This document shows positions 45,488 to 55,281 of a stretch of 64,000 nt of DNA, piece by piece (the first letter of the stretch is position 1; each line of letters begins with the position of its first letter). The stretch lies in NCBI RefSeq assembly GCF_007671675.1, contig NZ_VCGW01000002.1, forward strand, positions 744,001-808,000, in the 5' to 3' direction. The notes beneath the pieces are model-generated. The model did no database searches, was not told the origin of the DNA, and worked only from the letters and a program-made list of their open reading frames with translations. The position numbers and the translations under genes were made by a program. This stretch comes from Marinobacter maritimus. Its GTDB lineage: Bacteria > Pseudomonadota > Gammaproteobacteria > Pseudomonadales > Oleiphilaceae.

Positions 45488-46326
45488 GAGTAGTGGTTGC
45501 GGTGTGCGCGGCTTGTTTCTTCGGCCTAACGCTGGCGGAAGCCGCGGAGCCGCGCATTGTCAGCGCCGATGGCAGCATCACAGAAACGGTTTATGCCTTG
45601 GGGGCAGCGGGCAGCCTGGCGGGAGTGGATACGACCAGTAACTACCCTCCGGAAGTTCGATCGCTGCCAAGAGTGGGCTATTTGCGTGCGTTGCCTTTTG
45701 AAGGCGTACTGGCGCTGCGGCCGGATGTGCTTCTGACAACCGTTGAAGCTGCGCCAGATAAAACGCTGGAGCGACTTAAGCGGTCTGGAGTGGAAGTCAT
45801 CCAGTTGCCAGTAGCCCGTTCGCCAGAGGATACCATGGCGCGTATTCGTGAGATTGGTCGGGTTCTTGGCAAAGACGCACAGGCGGAGGCTATGGTTGCC
45901 GACATGCAACAAAGAGTTGAACGCATTGGTGCAGTGGCGGGAAATTCGCCGGTGCGGGTGCTATTCCTGATGGCGGCGGGGAATCATGGAGTCATGATCG
46001 CAGGCCGGGATACTGCAGCTGATGCGCTTCTTCAAGCTCTTGGCGCGAGCAATGCAATGGATGAGGTGAGCGGCTACAAGCCTGCTAACCGTGAGGCACT
46101 GTTGGCCTCCTGGCCAGATGCCATTGTTATCGCAGAATCCCGCCCCGGTCAGTTCGATATTGCCGAGTGGCCGCAACTGGCAGCACTGGATGCCTGGAAG
46201 AAGGGCCGGCATTACGTAGGAGACAGCATGCTGTTGCTGGGTTTTGGCCCCCGGCTGCCGCAAGCCATGGAAGAGGTTGCGGGTGTATTGGCTAAAGTGG
46301 GCCGGGTTGCCCGTAATGGTCATTGA
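45478..46326 (+). CDS. hmuT: heme ABC transporter, periplasmic binding protein
   Basis: A 282-residue precursor with a signal peptide ending around residue 23 (AEAAEP). The mature start PRIVSADGSITETVYALGA and VGYLRALPFEGVLALRPDVLL are typical of HmuT/HutB. It delivers heme to HmuUV. The ATG overlaps hmuS; a second ATG two codons on is possible. Confidence 0.93.
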   Translation: MRMRVVVAVCAACFFGLTLAEAAEPRIVSADGSITETVYALGAAGSLAGVDTTSNYPPEVRSLPRVGYLRALPFEGVLALRPDVLLTTVEAAPDKTLERLKRSGVEVIQLPVARSPEDTMARIREIGRVLGKDAQAEAMVADMQQRVERIGAVAGNSPVRVLFLMAAGNHGVMIAGRDTAADALLQALGASNAMDEVSGYKPANREALLASWPDAIVIAESRPGQFDIAEWPQLAALDAWKKGRHYVGDSMLLLGFGPRLPQAMEEVAGVLAKVGRVARNGH

Positions 46327-47350
46327 TGGTGCCGGCCGGCTGGCAAAAGGGCCGGCTTTACTGATGATTCTCGGGGCCGCTTTTGCGGTCTCTGTGGTTT
46401 CCGTCAGCAGCGGCGCCTATCCGCTTTCTACAGCCGATATCCTGGCGGTATGGATGGGTGATCTTGATGACGAGGTTGCCAGCATGGTGCTTTTCGATGT
46501 GCGCCTCCCTCGCTTGGTTCTTGGCTTTCTGGTGGGCGCAGTGTTGGCCGTTTCGGGCGCGATTCTGCAGGGCCTGTTTCGCAATCCGCTGGCAGACCCC
46601 GGGCTTATCGGTGTCTCGGCAGGGGCGTCCCTGGCGGCTATTGCCGTTATCGTGCTGGGCGGCACTTGGTTGGGAGGTTGGCTCGACCTGGCTGGCGTGT
46701 GGGCACTGCCTATTGCCGCTTTTTTTGGCGGCAGTGGTACGGTTCTTCTGGCTTGGCGCATCGCCCGGAGAGCGGGGCAAACATCGGTAGCAACCTTGCT
46801 GCTGGCGGGGATTGCTATCAATGCCATCGCAGGCGCAGGTACGGGTTTGCTGACGTTTTATTCCTCTGATGAAGAGCTGCGCTCACTGACATTCTGGACC
46901 ATGGGTAGTCTGGGTCATGCATCCTGGGATGATGTTGCCATGGCCGCACCCTGGCTTTTGCTTTCGTTGTGTGCAGCGCCTTTTTTGGCACGGCCGCTGG
47001 ATGCCTTTCTGTTAGGTGAACAGGTGGTCGGCCACCTTGGCTACAACACCGATTGGACCAAGCGCGCAGCCATACTGATCGCCGGGCTCGGCGTGGGTGC
47101 TGCTGTGGCGGTTAGTGGTCTGATTGGTTTTGTCGGGTTGGTTGTACCCCATCTTGTGCGACAAACCCTGGGCGCAGGGCACCGGATCGTATTGCCGGCC
47201 AGCGCGCTTGCTGGTGGAACACTGTTGGTGGGGGCTGATTGCCTGGCGCGGGTTGTGGTTGCACCGGCAGAACTGCCCATAGGATTGATGATGGCGTTGA
47301 TAGGCGGCCCGTTTTTTCTATTGCTGCTATTGAGAACGAGGATAGCGTGA
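46316..47350 (+). CDS. hmuU: heme ABC transporter, permease
   Basis: A 344-residue FecCD-type permease with about ten membrane helices. It has the characteristic DVRLPRLVLGFLVGAVLAVSG, QGLFRNPLADPGLIGVSAGA and SGLIGFVGLVVPHLVR. A longer frame from 46244 exists, but the ATG at 46316, overlapping the hmuT end by 11 bp, gives the normal N-terminus. It ends in TGATG with hmuV. Confidence 0.93.
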   Translation: MVIDGAGRLAKGPALLMILGAAFAVSVVSVSSGAYPLSTADILAVWMGDLDDEVASMVLFDVRLPRLVLGFLVGAVLAVSGAILQGLFRNPLADPGLIGVSAGASLAAIAVIVLGGTWLGGWLDLAGVWALPIAAFFGGSGTVLLAWRIARRAGQTSVATLLLAGIAINAIAGAGTGLLTFYSSDEELRSLTFWTMGSLGHASWDDVAMAAPWLLLSLCAAPFLARPLDAFLLGEQVVGHLGYNTDWTKRAAILIAGLGVGAAVAVSGLIGFVGLVVPHLVRQTLGAGHRIVLPASALAGGTLLVGADCLARVVVAPAELPIGLMMALIGGPFFLLLLLRTRIA

Positions 47351-48195
47351 TGCTTTTGCACGTCGACGGTTTGGGTGTTCATCTCTCCGGAAAGCCGATC
47401 GTCCGCGACCTTGGTTTTCAGTTGGATGCGGGCGAAATGCTCGTCATTTTGGGGCCCAATGGGGCGGGCAAGTCTACTTTGCTTAAAGGGTTGGCGGGCG
47501 AGCACAAGATGGGCGCGGGGCAGGTGATGTTTGTCGGGCGGGCTTTGTCAAATTGGTCGAACCGCGATCTGGCCAGGCACAGAGCGGTTATGCCCCAAAG
47601 GGTTGAGGTTAACTTCCCTCTGACGGTAGAGGAAATTGTGCGTATGGGACGCCCGCCCGAGCCGCTATCAAAAAGCATGCCTGTTCTTTCGGAATTGATG
47701 GAACTGCTGGACATAACCCACCTGCGACATCGCCTTGCGCCGGGCTTGTCCGGCGGTGAACAGCAACGGGTTCAACTGGCCCGGGTACTGGCGCAGGTAT
47801 GGAGTACAGCTGGCCCAGTGTTACTGTTGCTCGATGAGTGCACTTCGGCTCTGGATCCTGCGCACCAACAACAGGTATTTTCTTTGCTTCGGCGGCTGGC
47901 GAAGCAGCGAGGTTTTGGAGTGTTGGCGGTTGCCCACGATCTGAATCTGGCAGCCAGATTTGCAGACCGGTTGATGTTGCTCCACCAGGGGCAGAGCTAT
48001 ATCTCAGGCCAGCCTTCGGCGGTACTCACCGAGGCGGTTCTGGCGGCGGTTTATGGGTTGTCTGCAAGGGTTCTGGAGTTGGATGAGGGCTATCCGCTGG
48101 TGATACCTCAGGATGATGCGCGGGTATCGGCTTATGCCGAGCCTTCACTTTCAAGGTTTGCGCCTTTGAACCCTAGCTGTCGCCAGGCTTCATAG
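47350..48195 (+). CDS. hmuV: heme ABC transporter, ATPase
   Basis: A 281-residue ATPase: Walker [10 protein letters not shown], signature [17 protein letters not shown], Walker [13 protein letters not shown] (Cys where most have Pro) and switch His in VAHDLN. Its ATG shares a base with the hmuU stop. The C-terminal tail of about 20 residues ([16 protein letters not shown] at the end) is encoded by DNA that also encodes the end of trmL on the other strand, a 64-bp overlap. Confidence 0.92.
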   Translation: MLLHVDGLGVHLSGKPIVRDLGFQLDAGEMLVILGPNGAGKSTLLKGLAGEHKMGAGQVMFVGRALSNWSNRDLARHRAVMPQRVEVNFPLTVEEIVRMGRPPEPLSKSMPVLSELMELLDITHLRHRLAPGLSGGEQQRVQLARVLAQVWSTAGPVLLLLDECTSALDPAHQQQVFSLLRRLAKQRGFGVLAVAHDLNLAARFADRLMLLHQGQSYISGQPSAVLTEAVLAAVYGLSARVLELDEGYPLVIPQDDARVSAYAEPSLSRFAPLNPSCRQAS

Positions 48196-48617
48196 ACCAC
48201 CAGCGCAGCGGTGTTCGACAGGTTCAGGCTGCGGCTCTCGGGGCACATGGGTACTTTCAGGCAGTGGCCTGCTGCTAAACTTTCGCGCACGCTTTCCGGC
48301 AGGCCGCGGGTTTCCGGCCCGAACATCAGGTAGTCATCGTCCTGATAGGCAACCTGATGGAAGTAACGCTGGCCTTTGGTGGTGAGGCCAAACAGGCGCC
48401 GGGGCTGCTCGCTGTCGAGGAACGCCTGATAGCTTTTATGGACCTTTACTGTGGCGTATTCGCTGTAGTCCAGCCCGGCCCGCCGCATCTGTTTGTCTTC
48501 CAGAGTAAAGCCCAGAGGCTCAATCAGATGCAGCCGGCAACCAGTGTTGGCGCAAAGCCGGATGATATTGCCGGTGTTAGGCGGTATCTCCGGCTCGTAC
48601 AGCACCACATTCAGCAT
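48132..48617 (-). CDS. trmL: tRNA (cytidine/uridine-34 2'-O-) methyltransferase
   Basis: A 161-residue SPOUT methyltransferase, about the E. coli TrmL length. Start [21 protein letters not shown], then [32 protein letters not shown] and [16 protein letters not shown], which form the AdoMet-binding knot. A longer in-frame extension to 48770 lies inside the thiolase gene and is rejected. It modifies the wobble base of leucine tRNAs. Confidence 0.94.
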   Translation of the reverse strand: MLNVVLYEPEIPPNTGNIIRLCANTGCRLHLIEPLGFTLEDKQMRRAGLDYSEYATVKVHKSYQAFLDSEQPRRLFGLTTKGQRYFHQVAYQDDDYLMFGPETRGLPESVRESLAAGHCLKVPMCPESRSLNLSNTAALVVYEAWRQLGFKGANLESEGSA

Positions 48618-48624
48618 TGGGCTT

Positions 48625-49803
48625 TCAGCGTTCCACGGCCAGGGCGACGCCCATGCCGCCGCCGATGCACAGGGTTGCAAGGCCTTTGTTCGCATCGCGA
48701 CGCACCATTTCATGCAGCAGCGACACCAGAACACGGCAGCCAGACGCACCGATGGGATGGCCCAGAGCAATGGCGCCGCCGTTCACGTTAACCTTATTGG
48801 TATCCCAGCCCAGGTCGCGATTGACGGAGATGGCCTGGGCGGCAAATGCTTCGTTGGCTTCAATCAGGTCGAGATCGTCAACCCCCCAGCCGGCCAGTTT
48901 CAGGCAGCGCTGGCTGGCGGGAATCGGGCCGGTGCCCATGATGGTCGGATCTACGCCGGCGTTGGCGTAGGCTTTGATGGTCACCAGCGGGGTCAGGCCC
49001 AGCTCTTTGGCCTTCTCTGCGCTACACACCATGACGGCCGCTGCACCATCATTGAGCGAGGAAGCGTTGCCAGCGGTCACCGTGCCGTCTTTCTTGAAGG
49101 CCGGGCGAAGCTTGCCCAGGCCTTCGCTGGTTACACCGGCGCGGGGCCCTTCGTCTTTGCTGATAACGACCGGGTCACCCTTGCGCTGGGGGATCGATAC
49201 CGGCACGATTTCGCCCTCGAAGTGCCCGGCTTCCTGCGCCGCGACAGCTTTTTGCTGAGACGCTGCGGCAAACTTATCCTGTTCTTCCCGGCTGATGCCG
49301 TATTTCTCGACAATGTTCTCAGCCGTGACGCCCATGTGGTAATCGCTGAAGGCGTCCCAGAGGCCGTCTGTAATCATCGTGTCGATCATGGTCCAGTTGC
49401 CCATGCGCTGACCGTTGCGGCTGTTGGGCAGGACGTGAGGGGCCAGGCTCATGCTTTCTTGTCCGCCGGCGATAATCATGTCGGCATCGCCGCAGCGGAT
49501 AGCCTGTGCAGCCATATGCACAGCTTTGAGCCCGGAGCCACACACCTTGTTGATGGTCATTGCCGGCACAGACGCCGGAATGCCGGCATTAATGGCAGAC
49601 TGGCGGGCAGGGTTCTGGCCAGAGCCTGCAGTTAACACCTGGCCGAGCAGTACTTCATTGATCTGGTCGCCGGCGACACCGGTCTCTTCCAGCAGTGCCT
49701 TGATAACGGCAGTGCCAAGCTGATCCGCACGCAGGCTGGAAAGGCCTCCGCCAAACGATCCGATGGCAGTACGCCGGGCGGCAACAATGACGACATCACG
49801 CAT
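48625..49803 (-). CDS. acetyl-CoA C-acetyltransferase
   Basis: A 392-residue thiolase. Acyl-accepting C88 is in [11 protein letters not shown], and the C-terminal [10 protein letters not shown] holds the catalytic His and second Cys. The length and motif set match biosynthetic AtoB/PhaA-type thiolases that join two acetyl-CoA; without neighbouring phaB or mva genes the pathway is open (acetoacetate breakdown, PHB, leucine or isoleucine catabolism). It starts 7 nt upstream of trmL. Confidence 0.93.
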   Translation of the reverse strand: MRDVVIVAARRTAIGSFGGGLSSLRADQLGTAVIKALLEETGVAGDQINEVLLGQVLTAGSGQNPARQSAINAGIPASVPAMTINKVCGSGLKAVHMAAQAIRCGDADMIIAGGQESMSLAPHVLPNSRNGQRMGNWTMIDTMITDGLWDAFSDYHMGVTAENIVEKYGISREEQDKFAAASQQKAVAAQEAGHFEGEIVPVSIPQRKGDPVVISKDEGPRAGVTSEGLGKLRPAFKKDGTVTAGNASSLNDGAAAVMVCSAEKAKELGLTPLVTIKAYANAGVDPTIMGTGPIPASQRCLKLAGWGVDDLDLIEANEAFAAQAISVNRDLGWDTNKVNVNGGAIALGHPIGASGCRVLVSLLHEMVRRDANKGLATLCIGGGMGVALAVER

Positions 49804-49933
49804 GGGGTTTCTCCGTTTAAATGTTGTGCGGCTGGAGGCAAAGCAGACAGAGCCTTACCCTTATCTCATGGAAAACTGCGCCTATTGTAGCCGGAAAGGC
49901 GGGGCCGGCAAAAGCTCGGCGCGATCACGGTGG

Positions 49934-50680
49934 TTACATATTCAGGCTTCGCCCACCGTCCACAGAAATAATCTGCCCGGTAATAAACGGAGCTTCGGTT
50001 AGCAAAAACATAATGGTTCGGGCGATGTCGTCCGGTGTGCCAGTGCGGTTCAGGGGCGTTTTCGCCAAAATTTTACGCTGATAGTCTGCATTAACCGCTG
50101 TGTCGCCTTCTGGCCAGAGAATGGCTCCGGGGGAGACGCCGTTTACTCGCACTTCGGGTGCCAGGTCATTGGCCCAGGAGCGGGTGAGGGCGGCGAGACC
50201 GGCCTTGCTGGCGCAGTAAAGTGGATGTTCCTCCAGCGGCTTTTCGCTATAGATATCGATGAGGTTCACGACACTGCCGGAGCTCTCACGCAGCGCAGGC
50301 AGGCACGCTTGCAGAAGAAAGAAAGGCGCCTTCAGGTTGGTGTGCATGATGCTGTCCCAGTCGTCTTCAGTCACCTGCTCAGTCGGGTTCGGATAGAACA
50401 CCGATGCATTGTTAACCAGCGCGTCCAGTCGCCCCCAGTATAACGTTGCCTCATGGCCAAGGCGCTTTGTCTCTGCCAGTTCGCTCAGGTCGGCCTGCAG
50501 CGCGATTGCAGAGTTCTGGCGCTGGTGGTTCATGGTTTCTGCGAGGTTTTGGGCCTGCGTGTCACGGCTCCGGTAGTGGATCACCAGATTCCAGCCCTGT
50601 TTGTGGAGTAACTGCGCGGTGCGGGCGCCAAGGCGATGCGCCGAACCGGTAATCAGGGCAACGGGTGTATTTGCGGGCAT
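49934..50680 (-). CDS. SDR oxidoreductase, pteridine reductase-like
   Basis: A 248-residue short-chain dehydrogenase. The cofactor motif TGSAHRLG (11-18) follows TG-x3-R-x-G, which is typical of pteridine reductases and FolM rather than the common TG-x3-G-x-G. It keeps NNASVFYPN and YCASKAG (catalytic Tyr and Lys), and ends GQIISVDGGRSLNM. It probably reduces dihydropterin or dihydrofolate with NADPH. It lies 9 nt after cca and is co-transcribed with it. Confidence 0.87.
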   Translation of the reverse strand: MPANTPVALITGSAHRLGARTAQLLHKQGWNLVIHYRSRDTQAQNLAETMNHQRQNSAIALQADLSELAETKRLGHEATLYWGRLDALVNNASVFYPNPTEQVTEDDWDSIMHTNLKAPFFLLQACLPALRESSGSVVNLIDIYSEKPLEEHPLYCASKAGLAALTRSWANDLAPEVRVNGVSPGAILWPEGDTAVNADYQRKILAKTPLNRTGTPDDIARTIMFLLTEAPFITGQIISVDGGRSLNM

Positions 50681-50689
50681 GGAGTTTCC

Positions 50690-51811
50690 TCAGGTTGGTG
50701 ACCAGGAAGCTGCCTGAGCTATACGCGCCAGGCGCTCGGTCCGGATTGCTTCGCCCAGTTCTTTGCCGGAAAACCCCTGCTTTATTAATGTTTGAGGATC
50801 AACGTCCGACGCGGCAACGACGGCTTTCTCGAGTGCTTCAAGAAGTTGTCGGTCCACAGGGTCAAGGCTGCATCCCAGCACCTGTATCAGTTGTGAGAAG
50901 CGCTCGGGCCGGCGCCAGACGTCGGACTTTTCCAGTAACTCAAGAAGTGTGCCTGCGCTCGGCTGGACTGGGTCGAGTTGCTTGATCACTGGCGTAAACG
51001 CTGCTGCCAGCCTGGCAAGTTGCTGGCAGTCATTGGGTGCTTTCATCGCCTTCGATCGTGCCACGCAGGTGCGCTCATCAAGCCTGCCGAGCAGTGCAGC
51101 ATAGCGCTCTGCTGCAGAACCGTCGTTGGCGTGAACGCAGTTGAGGGCATTCATTGCAGCGTGGAAGTCGGCTTCAGATGCCAGTTCGGGTATCAGTACG
51201 TCGAGTGCGCCGCAGTCTCGCAGTACCTGGAAAAAGGTGCAGGGGGTGTTTTCATGCAGGGCCCGCTGGATCTCCTGCCATACCCGTTCGGGCACAAGAT
51301 GTTCCACTTCGCCGTCGGTAACCATGGTGTGCATCAGGGTCATGGTTTCTGTGCAAACGCGAAAGCCAAGAGGCTGAAAGCGCGCCGCAAAACGTGCGGT
51401 CCTCAGGATCCGAAGCGGGTCTTCCTTAAAAGCTTCGGATACGTGGCGCAGCTCTCGCGATTCAAGATCTTTTTTTCCATTAAAGGGGTCTGTCAGTTCG
51501 CCTTGTTCCGAGCGCGCCATGGCATTGATGGTCAGATCTCTGCGCAGCAGATCTTCTTCAAGCGTGACATCCGGCGCGCTGTATACGCTGAAGCCGTGAT
51601 AGCCGTGCCCCTGCTTGCGCTCGGTGCGGGCGAGGGCGTATTCCTCATGGGTTTTGGGGTGCAGGAATACGGGGAAGTCTGACCCAACCTGGGTAAAGCC
51701 CCGGGCGAGCATCTGCTGCGGGGTCGCGCCTACGACTACCCAGTCCCGGTCTTCGACTTCCAGGCCCAGTAATTCATCGCGTACGGCTCCGCCAACCAGA
51801 TAGGTTTGCAT
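50690..51811 (-). CDS. cca: CCA tRNA nucleotidyltransferase
   Basis: A 373-residue class II nucleotidyltransferase: GGAVRD (7-12), catalytic D21-R-D23 in VEDRDWVVVG, LLRRDLTINAMA and EDPLRILRTARFAARF. The C-terminal HD phosphohydrolase domain of E. coli Cca is absent; here the C-terminus is a shorter helical region. It adds or repairs the tRNA 3' CCA end. Confidence 0.94.
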   Translation of the reverse strand: MQTYLVGGAVRDELLGLEVEDRDWVVVGATPQQMLARGFTQVGSDFPVFLHPKTHEEYALARTERKQGHGYHGFSVYSAPDVTLEEDLLRRDLTINAMARSEQGELTDPFNGKKDLESRELRHVSEAFKEDPLRILRTARFAARFQPLGFRVCTETMTLMHTMVTDGEVEHLVPERVWQEIQRALHENTPCTFFQVLRDCGALDVLIPELASEADFHAAMNALNCVHANDGSAAERYAALLGRLDERTCVARSKAMKAPNDCQQLARLAAAFTPVIKQLDPVQPSAGTLLELLEKSDVWRRPERFSQLIQVLGCSLDPVDRQLLEALEKAVVAASDVDPQTLIKQGFSGKELGEAIRTERLARIAQAASWSPT

Positions 51812-51866
51812 GAAGGGGCAGGTTCCTTTCGAAGAAGTGTGCGGGAATTATCCTTTGCCTGGGCGG

Positions 51867-51904
51867 GTCAGGCAAACCCCGTTATTCTGTAGGGCTTGCC
51901 TGAC
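51867..51904 (-). terminator. hairpin after the TraF_2-like gene
   Basis: GTCAGGCAA (51867-51875) and TTGCCTGAC (51896-51904) are perfect inverted copies, with CCC/GGG continuing the stem inward. It lies 26 nt past the stop of the minus-strand gene. No T-run is obvious. Confidence 0.5.
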
Positions 51905-51929
51905 GCCAGAAATAACCCTCAGAGCCGGG

Positions 51930-53183
51930 TCAGAAAGAAGTGCCCAACTCCAGAGCCGCACCTACATCGGCACTGCTGAACAGGGCGCCGAGGTCAAAAC
52001 GTACGCCCATCAGATTGAGCCCGAGGCCGGCAGTAAACTGGGTTTTCTCCTCAATGCCTTCGTTATCGTCGTTGCTGGCCAGGTTATGACGGACACCGGC
52101 ACGGAGCTGGGCGTAGCGCCAGGCATCAAATTCGGCGCCCAGCGCAAGCCACTGAGTGTCATCTTCAAAACCGAAGGCTTCTTTTTTGGTCAGGTCAATT
52201 TCGGCTGTAACAACGTGGTAGGGGCTCTTGTGCGCGATGCCCACGGTTGCCGTTGGGTTGAGCTTGAGAGATCTTACTTGCTCGCCGAGCAATGGGCGGC
52301 TTGCCGCGGAATCCAGCTCCATCGGGATCAGGTTTTTAACGGCGACACCGGCGTTCCATTGTTTTTCATCGCCAAAAGCGTAAGCCGCACCTATGTCGAG
52401 GTTAAAGCCACTCTTGCTGGTCTGATACTGATCACCGTCGAATTCGTCATCTTCGAAGCCGGAAACGGTTTCTGTGTATTGGTAAGTTCTCAGCTCGACA
52501 TACTTTGGTGAAATGCCCAGTTGCAGAGTTCTGCCGTTATTTAGCTCCAAAGCATGTGCAAAGCTGAGACCTGCTTCGACGACTGCGGACGCAAGAACTC
52601 TGCCGCGCGATTGGAGATCGTCGGTAGCGCCCGGTATCAATATTCCATTTTCGATAGCTCGAAGTTTTGCGTCATCGCTCTGGTCGTACTCACCCCGGAC
52701 CGTAGCAGTGAGGTTCCCGTTGCTGAACACACCAACGGACAGTGTCTTTCCCGGAATGGCGAGAGCGAGACCGAGGCCGGCATTGGCACGCATGGTGTCC
52801 TTATCAAAATCTTCGAATTGCTCACGTAGCTGGCCGGCCAGTTGTTGGGCATCGGTTGTATCTGAGGTGTTGATTGCTGCCTCAAGTTCATCAATTGTCT
52901 GTTGAATGTCATCAACCTGATCTATCGTTTCTTCTTCATCCGCAACCCTTACATTGATGGATGGCAGGGCGAGGCCAAAGTCATCTGACCATGAGTGGTG
53001 GTCAGCAGCCATCATGGCCGGGTTGGCTGAGGTGGCAGAAGAAGGATGAGCAACAGCTACGCCGGTTCCACCCATGGCGAATGAGCGTGAAGACATGAAT
53101 GCCTGAGGGCTGGCAAGTGCGGAAGTGGTGGCCACGGATAAACTCAGGGCAATGAACAGTCTGGACAGGCGATATTGGTGCAT
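51930..53183 (-). CDS. TraF_2-family outer-membrane protein
   Basis: A 417-residue exported protein with signal peptide (to about residue 24, ALASPQ). The start AFMSSRSFAMGGTGVAVAHP and later SATSANPAMMA are typical of conjugal-transfer TraF_2-like and FadL-like beta-barrels. A helical, acidic insert (about 85-120) precedes the barrel strands; it ends in F (ALELGTSF), fitting outer-membrane insertion. Despite the family name no conjugation genes are near; the function is unknown. Confidence 0.83.
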   Translation of the reverse strand: MHQYRLSRLFIALSLSVATTSALASPQAFMSSRSFAMGGTGVAVAHPSSATSANPAMMAADHHSWSDDFGLALPSINVRVADEEETIDQVDDIQQTIDELEAAINTSDTTDAQQLAGQLREQFEDFDKDTMRANAGLGLALAIPGKTLSVGVFSNGNLTATVRGEYDQSDDAKLRAIENGILIPGATDDLQSRGRVLASAVVEAGLSFAHALELNNGRTLQLGISPKYVELRTYQYTETVSGFEDDEFDGDQYQTSKSGFNLDIGAAYAFGDEKQWNAGVAVKNLIPMELDSAASRPLLGEQVRSLKLNPTATVGIAHKSPYHVVTAEIDLTKKEAFGFEDDTQWLALGAEFDAWRYAQLRAGVRHNLASNDDNEGIEEKTQFTAGLGLNLMGVRFDLGALFSSADVGAALELGTSF

Positions 53184-53384
53184 TTGGGTACCTTGGTAAA
53201 AAAGAGATATGAATTGCTGGATTTCTAAACTTTTGAAAGATTAGAGCAATATGGGTACCCGGACATGACATAAGCGGTAACGGTTTGTCTTTGATGTGTA
53301 AACAGAGGCAGTTTATTGCCGGTTTCACACTCCGCTTTGTTCCGTTTGCCCAGAAAACGATTTTAATCAGCGTGTTAGAAAAAC

Positions 53385-53400
53385 TGGCGCGAATCTTTCA
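53385..53400 (+). promoter_or_regulatory. sigma-54-like promoter before flgP
   Basis: TGGCGCGAATCTTTCA matches the sigma-54 pattern TGGC-R-CG-N4-TTGCA except that the G of the -12 GC is T. It lies 46 nt before the flgP start. Flagellar genes in this group are often RpoN-dependent, but the altered -12 base lowers confidence. Confidence 0.4.
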
Positions 53401-53446
53401 TGGATACCGGAAACGGTTAGCTGAAACGATCTCTGGAGACAAAAGC

Positions 53447-53995
53447 ATGATCATTCGCTGGATACTAATCCCCTTTCTGGCATTTACACTGGCGGCCTGC
53501 GCCCCCGTAGGTGGCCACCGGGACAGCGGCGGAAACAGCGCTCAATCAGACGTAAGGTTTGAGCCTGTTACGGTGCGAGTCAGTGGCTTCGGTACTTATG
53601 AGGATGTCAGTGCGGACCGGCTGAACACTCGCAAACGGCTGATGGCGCGCAGGGCATCGCAGATGGATGCATACCGAAACCTTGCAGAGCGGGTTTACGG
53701 CACTGTTATCTATGGCAGCGCTACCGTGAACGATTTCGTTCTTCGTAATGACGTGTTCCGCACCTACGTGGACAGCTACATCCGTGGGGCCAAAATGGTC
53801 GCGGTTAATGAGCACAGCGACGGTGTTATTGAGACGGTAATGGAATTAAAGCTGGAGCCACGCTTCCGTGCCTGTGTGGCCAAGGTGGATTCTGATCAGG
53901 TTCAGGACCTTTGTGCGATACCCATGCCCCGGTACAACGACAGTGTTGGTGATGTGCAGAGCAGAAACGTCGACTCTCTGTACTATCTGGATTGA
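53447..53995 (+). CDS. flgP: FlgP-like lipoprotein (LPP20 family)
   Basis: A 182-residue lipoprotein precursor with lipobox LAAC near residue 18 (TLAACAPVGG). The mature part has RKRLMARRASQMDAYRNLAERVYG and ending features of the LPP20/FlgP family, which builds the basal-body H ring in vibrios and relatives. ATG 53447 follows CTGGAGAC; a longer frame upstream would hide the signal peptide. It is followed 40 nt later by flgT. Confidence 0.85.
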   Translation: MIIRWILIPFLAFTLAACAPVGGHRDSGGNSAQSDVRFEPVTVRVSGFGTYEDVSADRLNTRKRLMARRASQMDAYRNLAERVYGTVIYGSATVNDFVLRNDVFRTYVDSYIRGAKMVAVNEHSDGVIETVMELKLEPRFRACVAKVDSDQVQDLCAIPMPRYNDSVGDVQSRNVDSLYYLD

Positions 53996-54035
53996 GGAGG
54001 GGCGGCAAAGTGAACGAACAAACGGGTAGGGAACG

Positions 54036-55256
54036 ATGCGCGGGTTTATAAAGCAGTGCGTGCGATTGGCACTTTGGTGTTCATTGATGCCGCTGATGCT
54101 GGCTAGCAGCGCTCACGCCGTTGTTCTGGAGGGCGTGGGTCATGCCAATATCCATGACGATGATCTTACCTCTGCCCGTGCTGAAGCGCGCAACGCGGCC
54201 ATGCGAGATCTTGCCCTGCAGTATGAGGCTCAGGTAAGCACTAGCGACACCATGGAAAACGGTGTTCTGACAGAGTCCAGAATGCGCCTGGCTTCAAGCG
54301 CCAGGGCACGGAATGTGAAAGTTATTGATGAGCACCGTAGCGGCAATCTGCTTCGTGTGACAGTGCGTGGCGATATCTCCGCCGGGAAGGCAAGTTGCGA
54401 TGGCGGAGAGGCCGGGCGGTTGAAGAAGCGGATAGCGGTTACCGGATTCCCACTGCTGTATCCGGATCAGGCCAGGGTGGGGCGCATTGATGATGCTGGC
54501 GAAATCCTGCCGCAATTGCTTCAGCAAGACCTGCGGGAAACCGGCAATCTTCAGGTGTTTTCGACCACCAGCACGCACTTGTTTTCCGACCTCCTGAATG
54601 CGCCGACGGTACAGCAGGGCGGTAACCGCCTTACGAATGTGATTCAGGTGGCGCGGGAAATGGGGGTTCAATTTGTAGTGGCCGGCGTTATCCGGGATGT
54701 TGGTGTTGCAGATCCTGCCGCCTGGGGCTCTTCCGTTCTCGATAAGATGAAGCGGGGCATCGGTGCATCGGATATGCGCCGTCGCTTTGTGGTGGATATG
54801 GTGGTTCTGGATGGTTTCAGTGGCTCGCCGGTCTATCAGCAGCGTTTTGAAACCGCAGCCGACTGGAATGCAGGCCCCGGCAGTGCCGCGGGATTCGGCT
54901 CTGAAGGGTTCCGGAAAACACACTACGGAGAGGCCGTGGCCGGTGTTATCGGCGACATGGCGCAGGCAACAACCGAAGCCCTTGCGTGCCAGCCCTTTAT
55001 GACACGTATTACCCGGGTAGACGGGCAACTCGTGACGCTGGCATCAGGTGCGACAGCTGGTTTAAGGCCGGGAGATGAACTGAATCTGTATCGCAGTGCC
55101 CGGTATTTTGATTCGTTGGGAGGAACGCCGGAGCTGAGTGACAGCCAGATGAAGGTGACGCTCAACAATGTTCATCCGGACTTCAGTAACGGCCGTATGC
55201 CCCAGGTTGGTGGGCAGGTTAACATTCAGCGCGACGACATTGCCATTATCTGGTAG
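54036..55256 (+). CDS. flgT: flagellar assembly protein FlgT
   Basis: A 406-residue exported protein (signal peptide to about residue 28, SSAHAVVLE). N-terminal SARAEARNAAMRDLALQYEAQ, central KKRIAVTGFPLLYPDQARVG and C-terminal SGATAGLRPGDELNLYR match the three-domain FlgT layout. With FlgP it forms the H ring that anchors the polar flagellar motor in the outer membrane. FlgO is not in the window. Confidence 0.88.
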   Translation: MRGFIKQCVRLALWCSLMPLMLASSAHAVVLEGVGHANIHDDDLTSARAEARNAAMRDLALQYEAQVSTSDTMENGVLTESRMRLASSARARNVKVIDEHRSGNLLRVTVRGDISAGKASCDGGEAGRLKKRIAVTGFPLLYPDQARVGRIDDAGEILPQLLQQDLRETGNLQVFSTTSTHLFSDLLNAPTVQQGGNRLTNVIQVAREMGVQFVVAGVIRDVGVADPAAWGSSVLDKMKRGIGASDMRRRFVVDMVVLDGFSGSPVYQQRFETAADWNAGPGSAAGFGSEGFRKTHYGEAVAGVIGDMAQATTEALACQPFMTRITRVDGQLVTLASGATAGLRPGDELNLYRSARYFDSLGGTPELSDSQMKVTLNNVHPDFSNGRMPQVGGQVNIQRDDIAIIW

Positions 55257-55278
55257 CTCACCGTAAGGCCGGTGAGCT
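55255..55278. terminator. hairpin between flgT and sufE
   Basis: AGCTCACCG (55255-55263) and CGGTGAGCT (55270-55278) form a 9-bp stem around TAAGGC, overlapping the flgT stop and just before the convergent sufE end. It has no T-run. Confidence 0.55.
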
Positions 55279-55281
55279 TGA

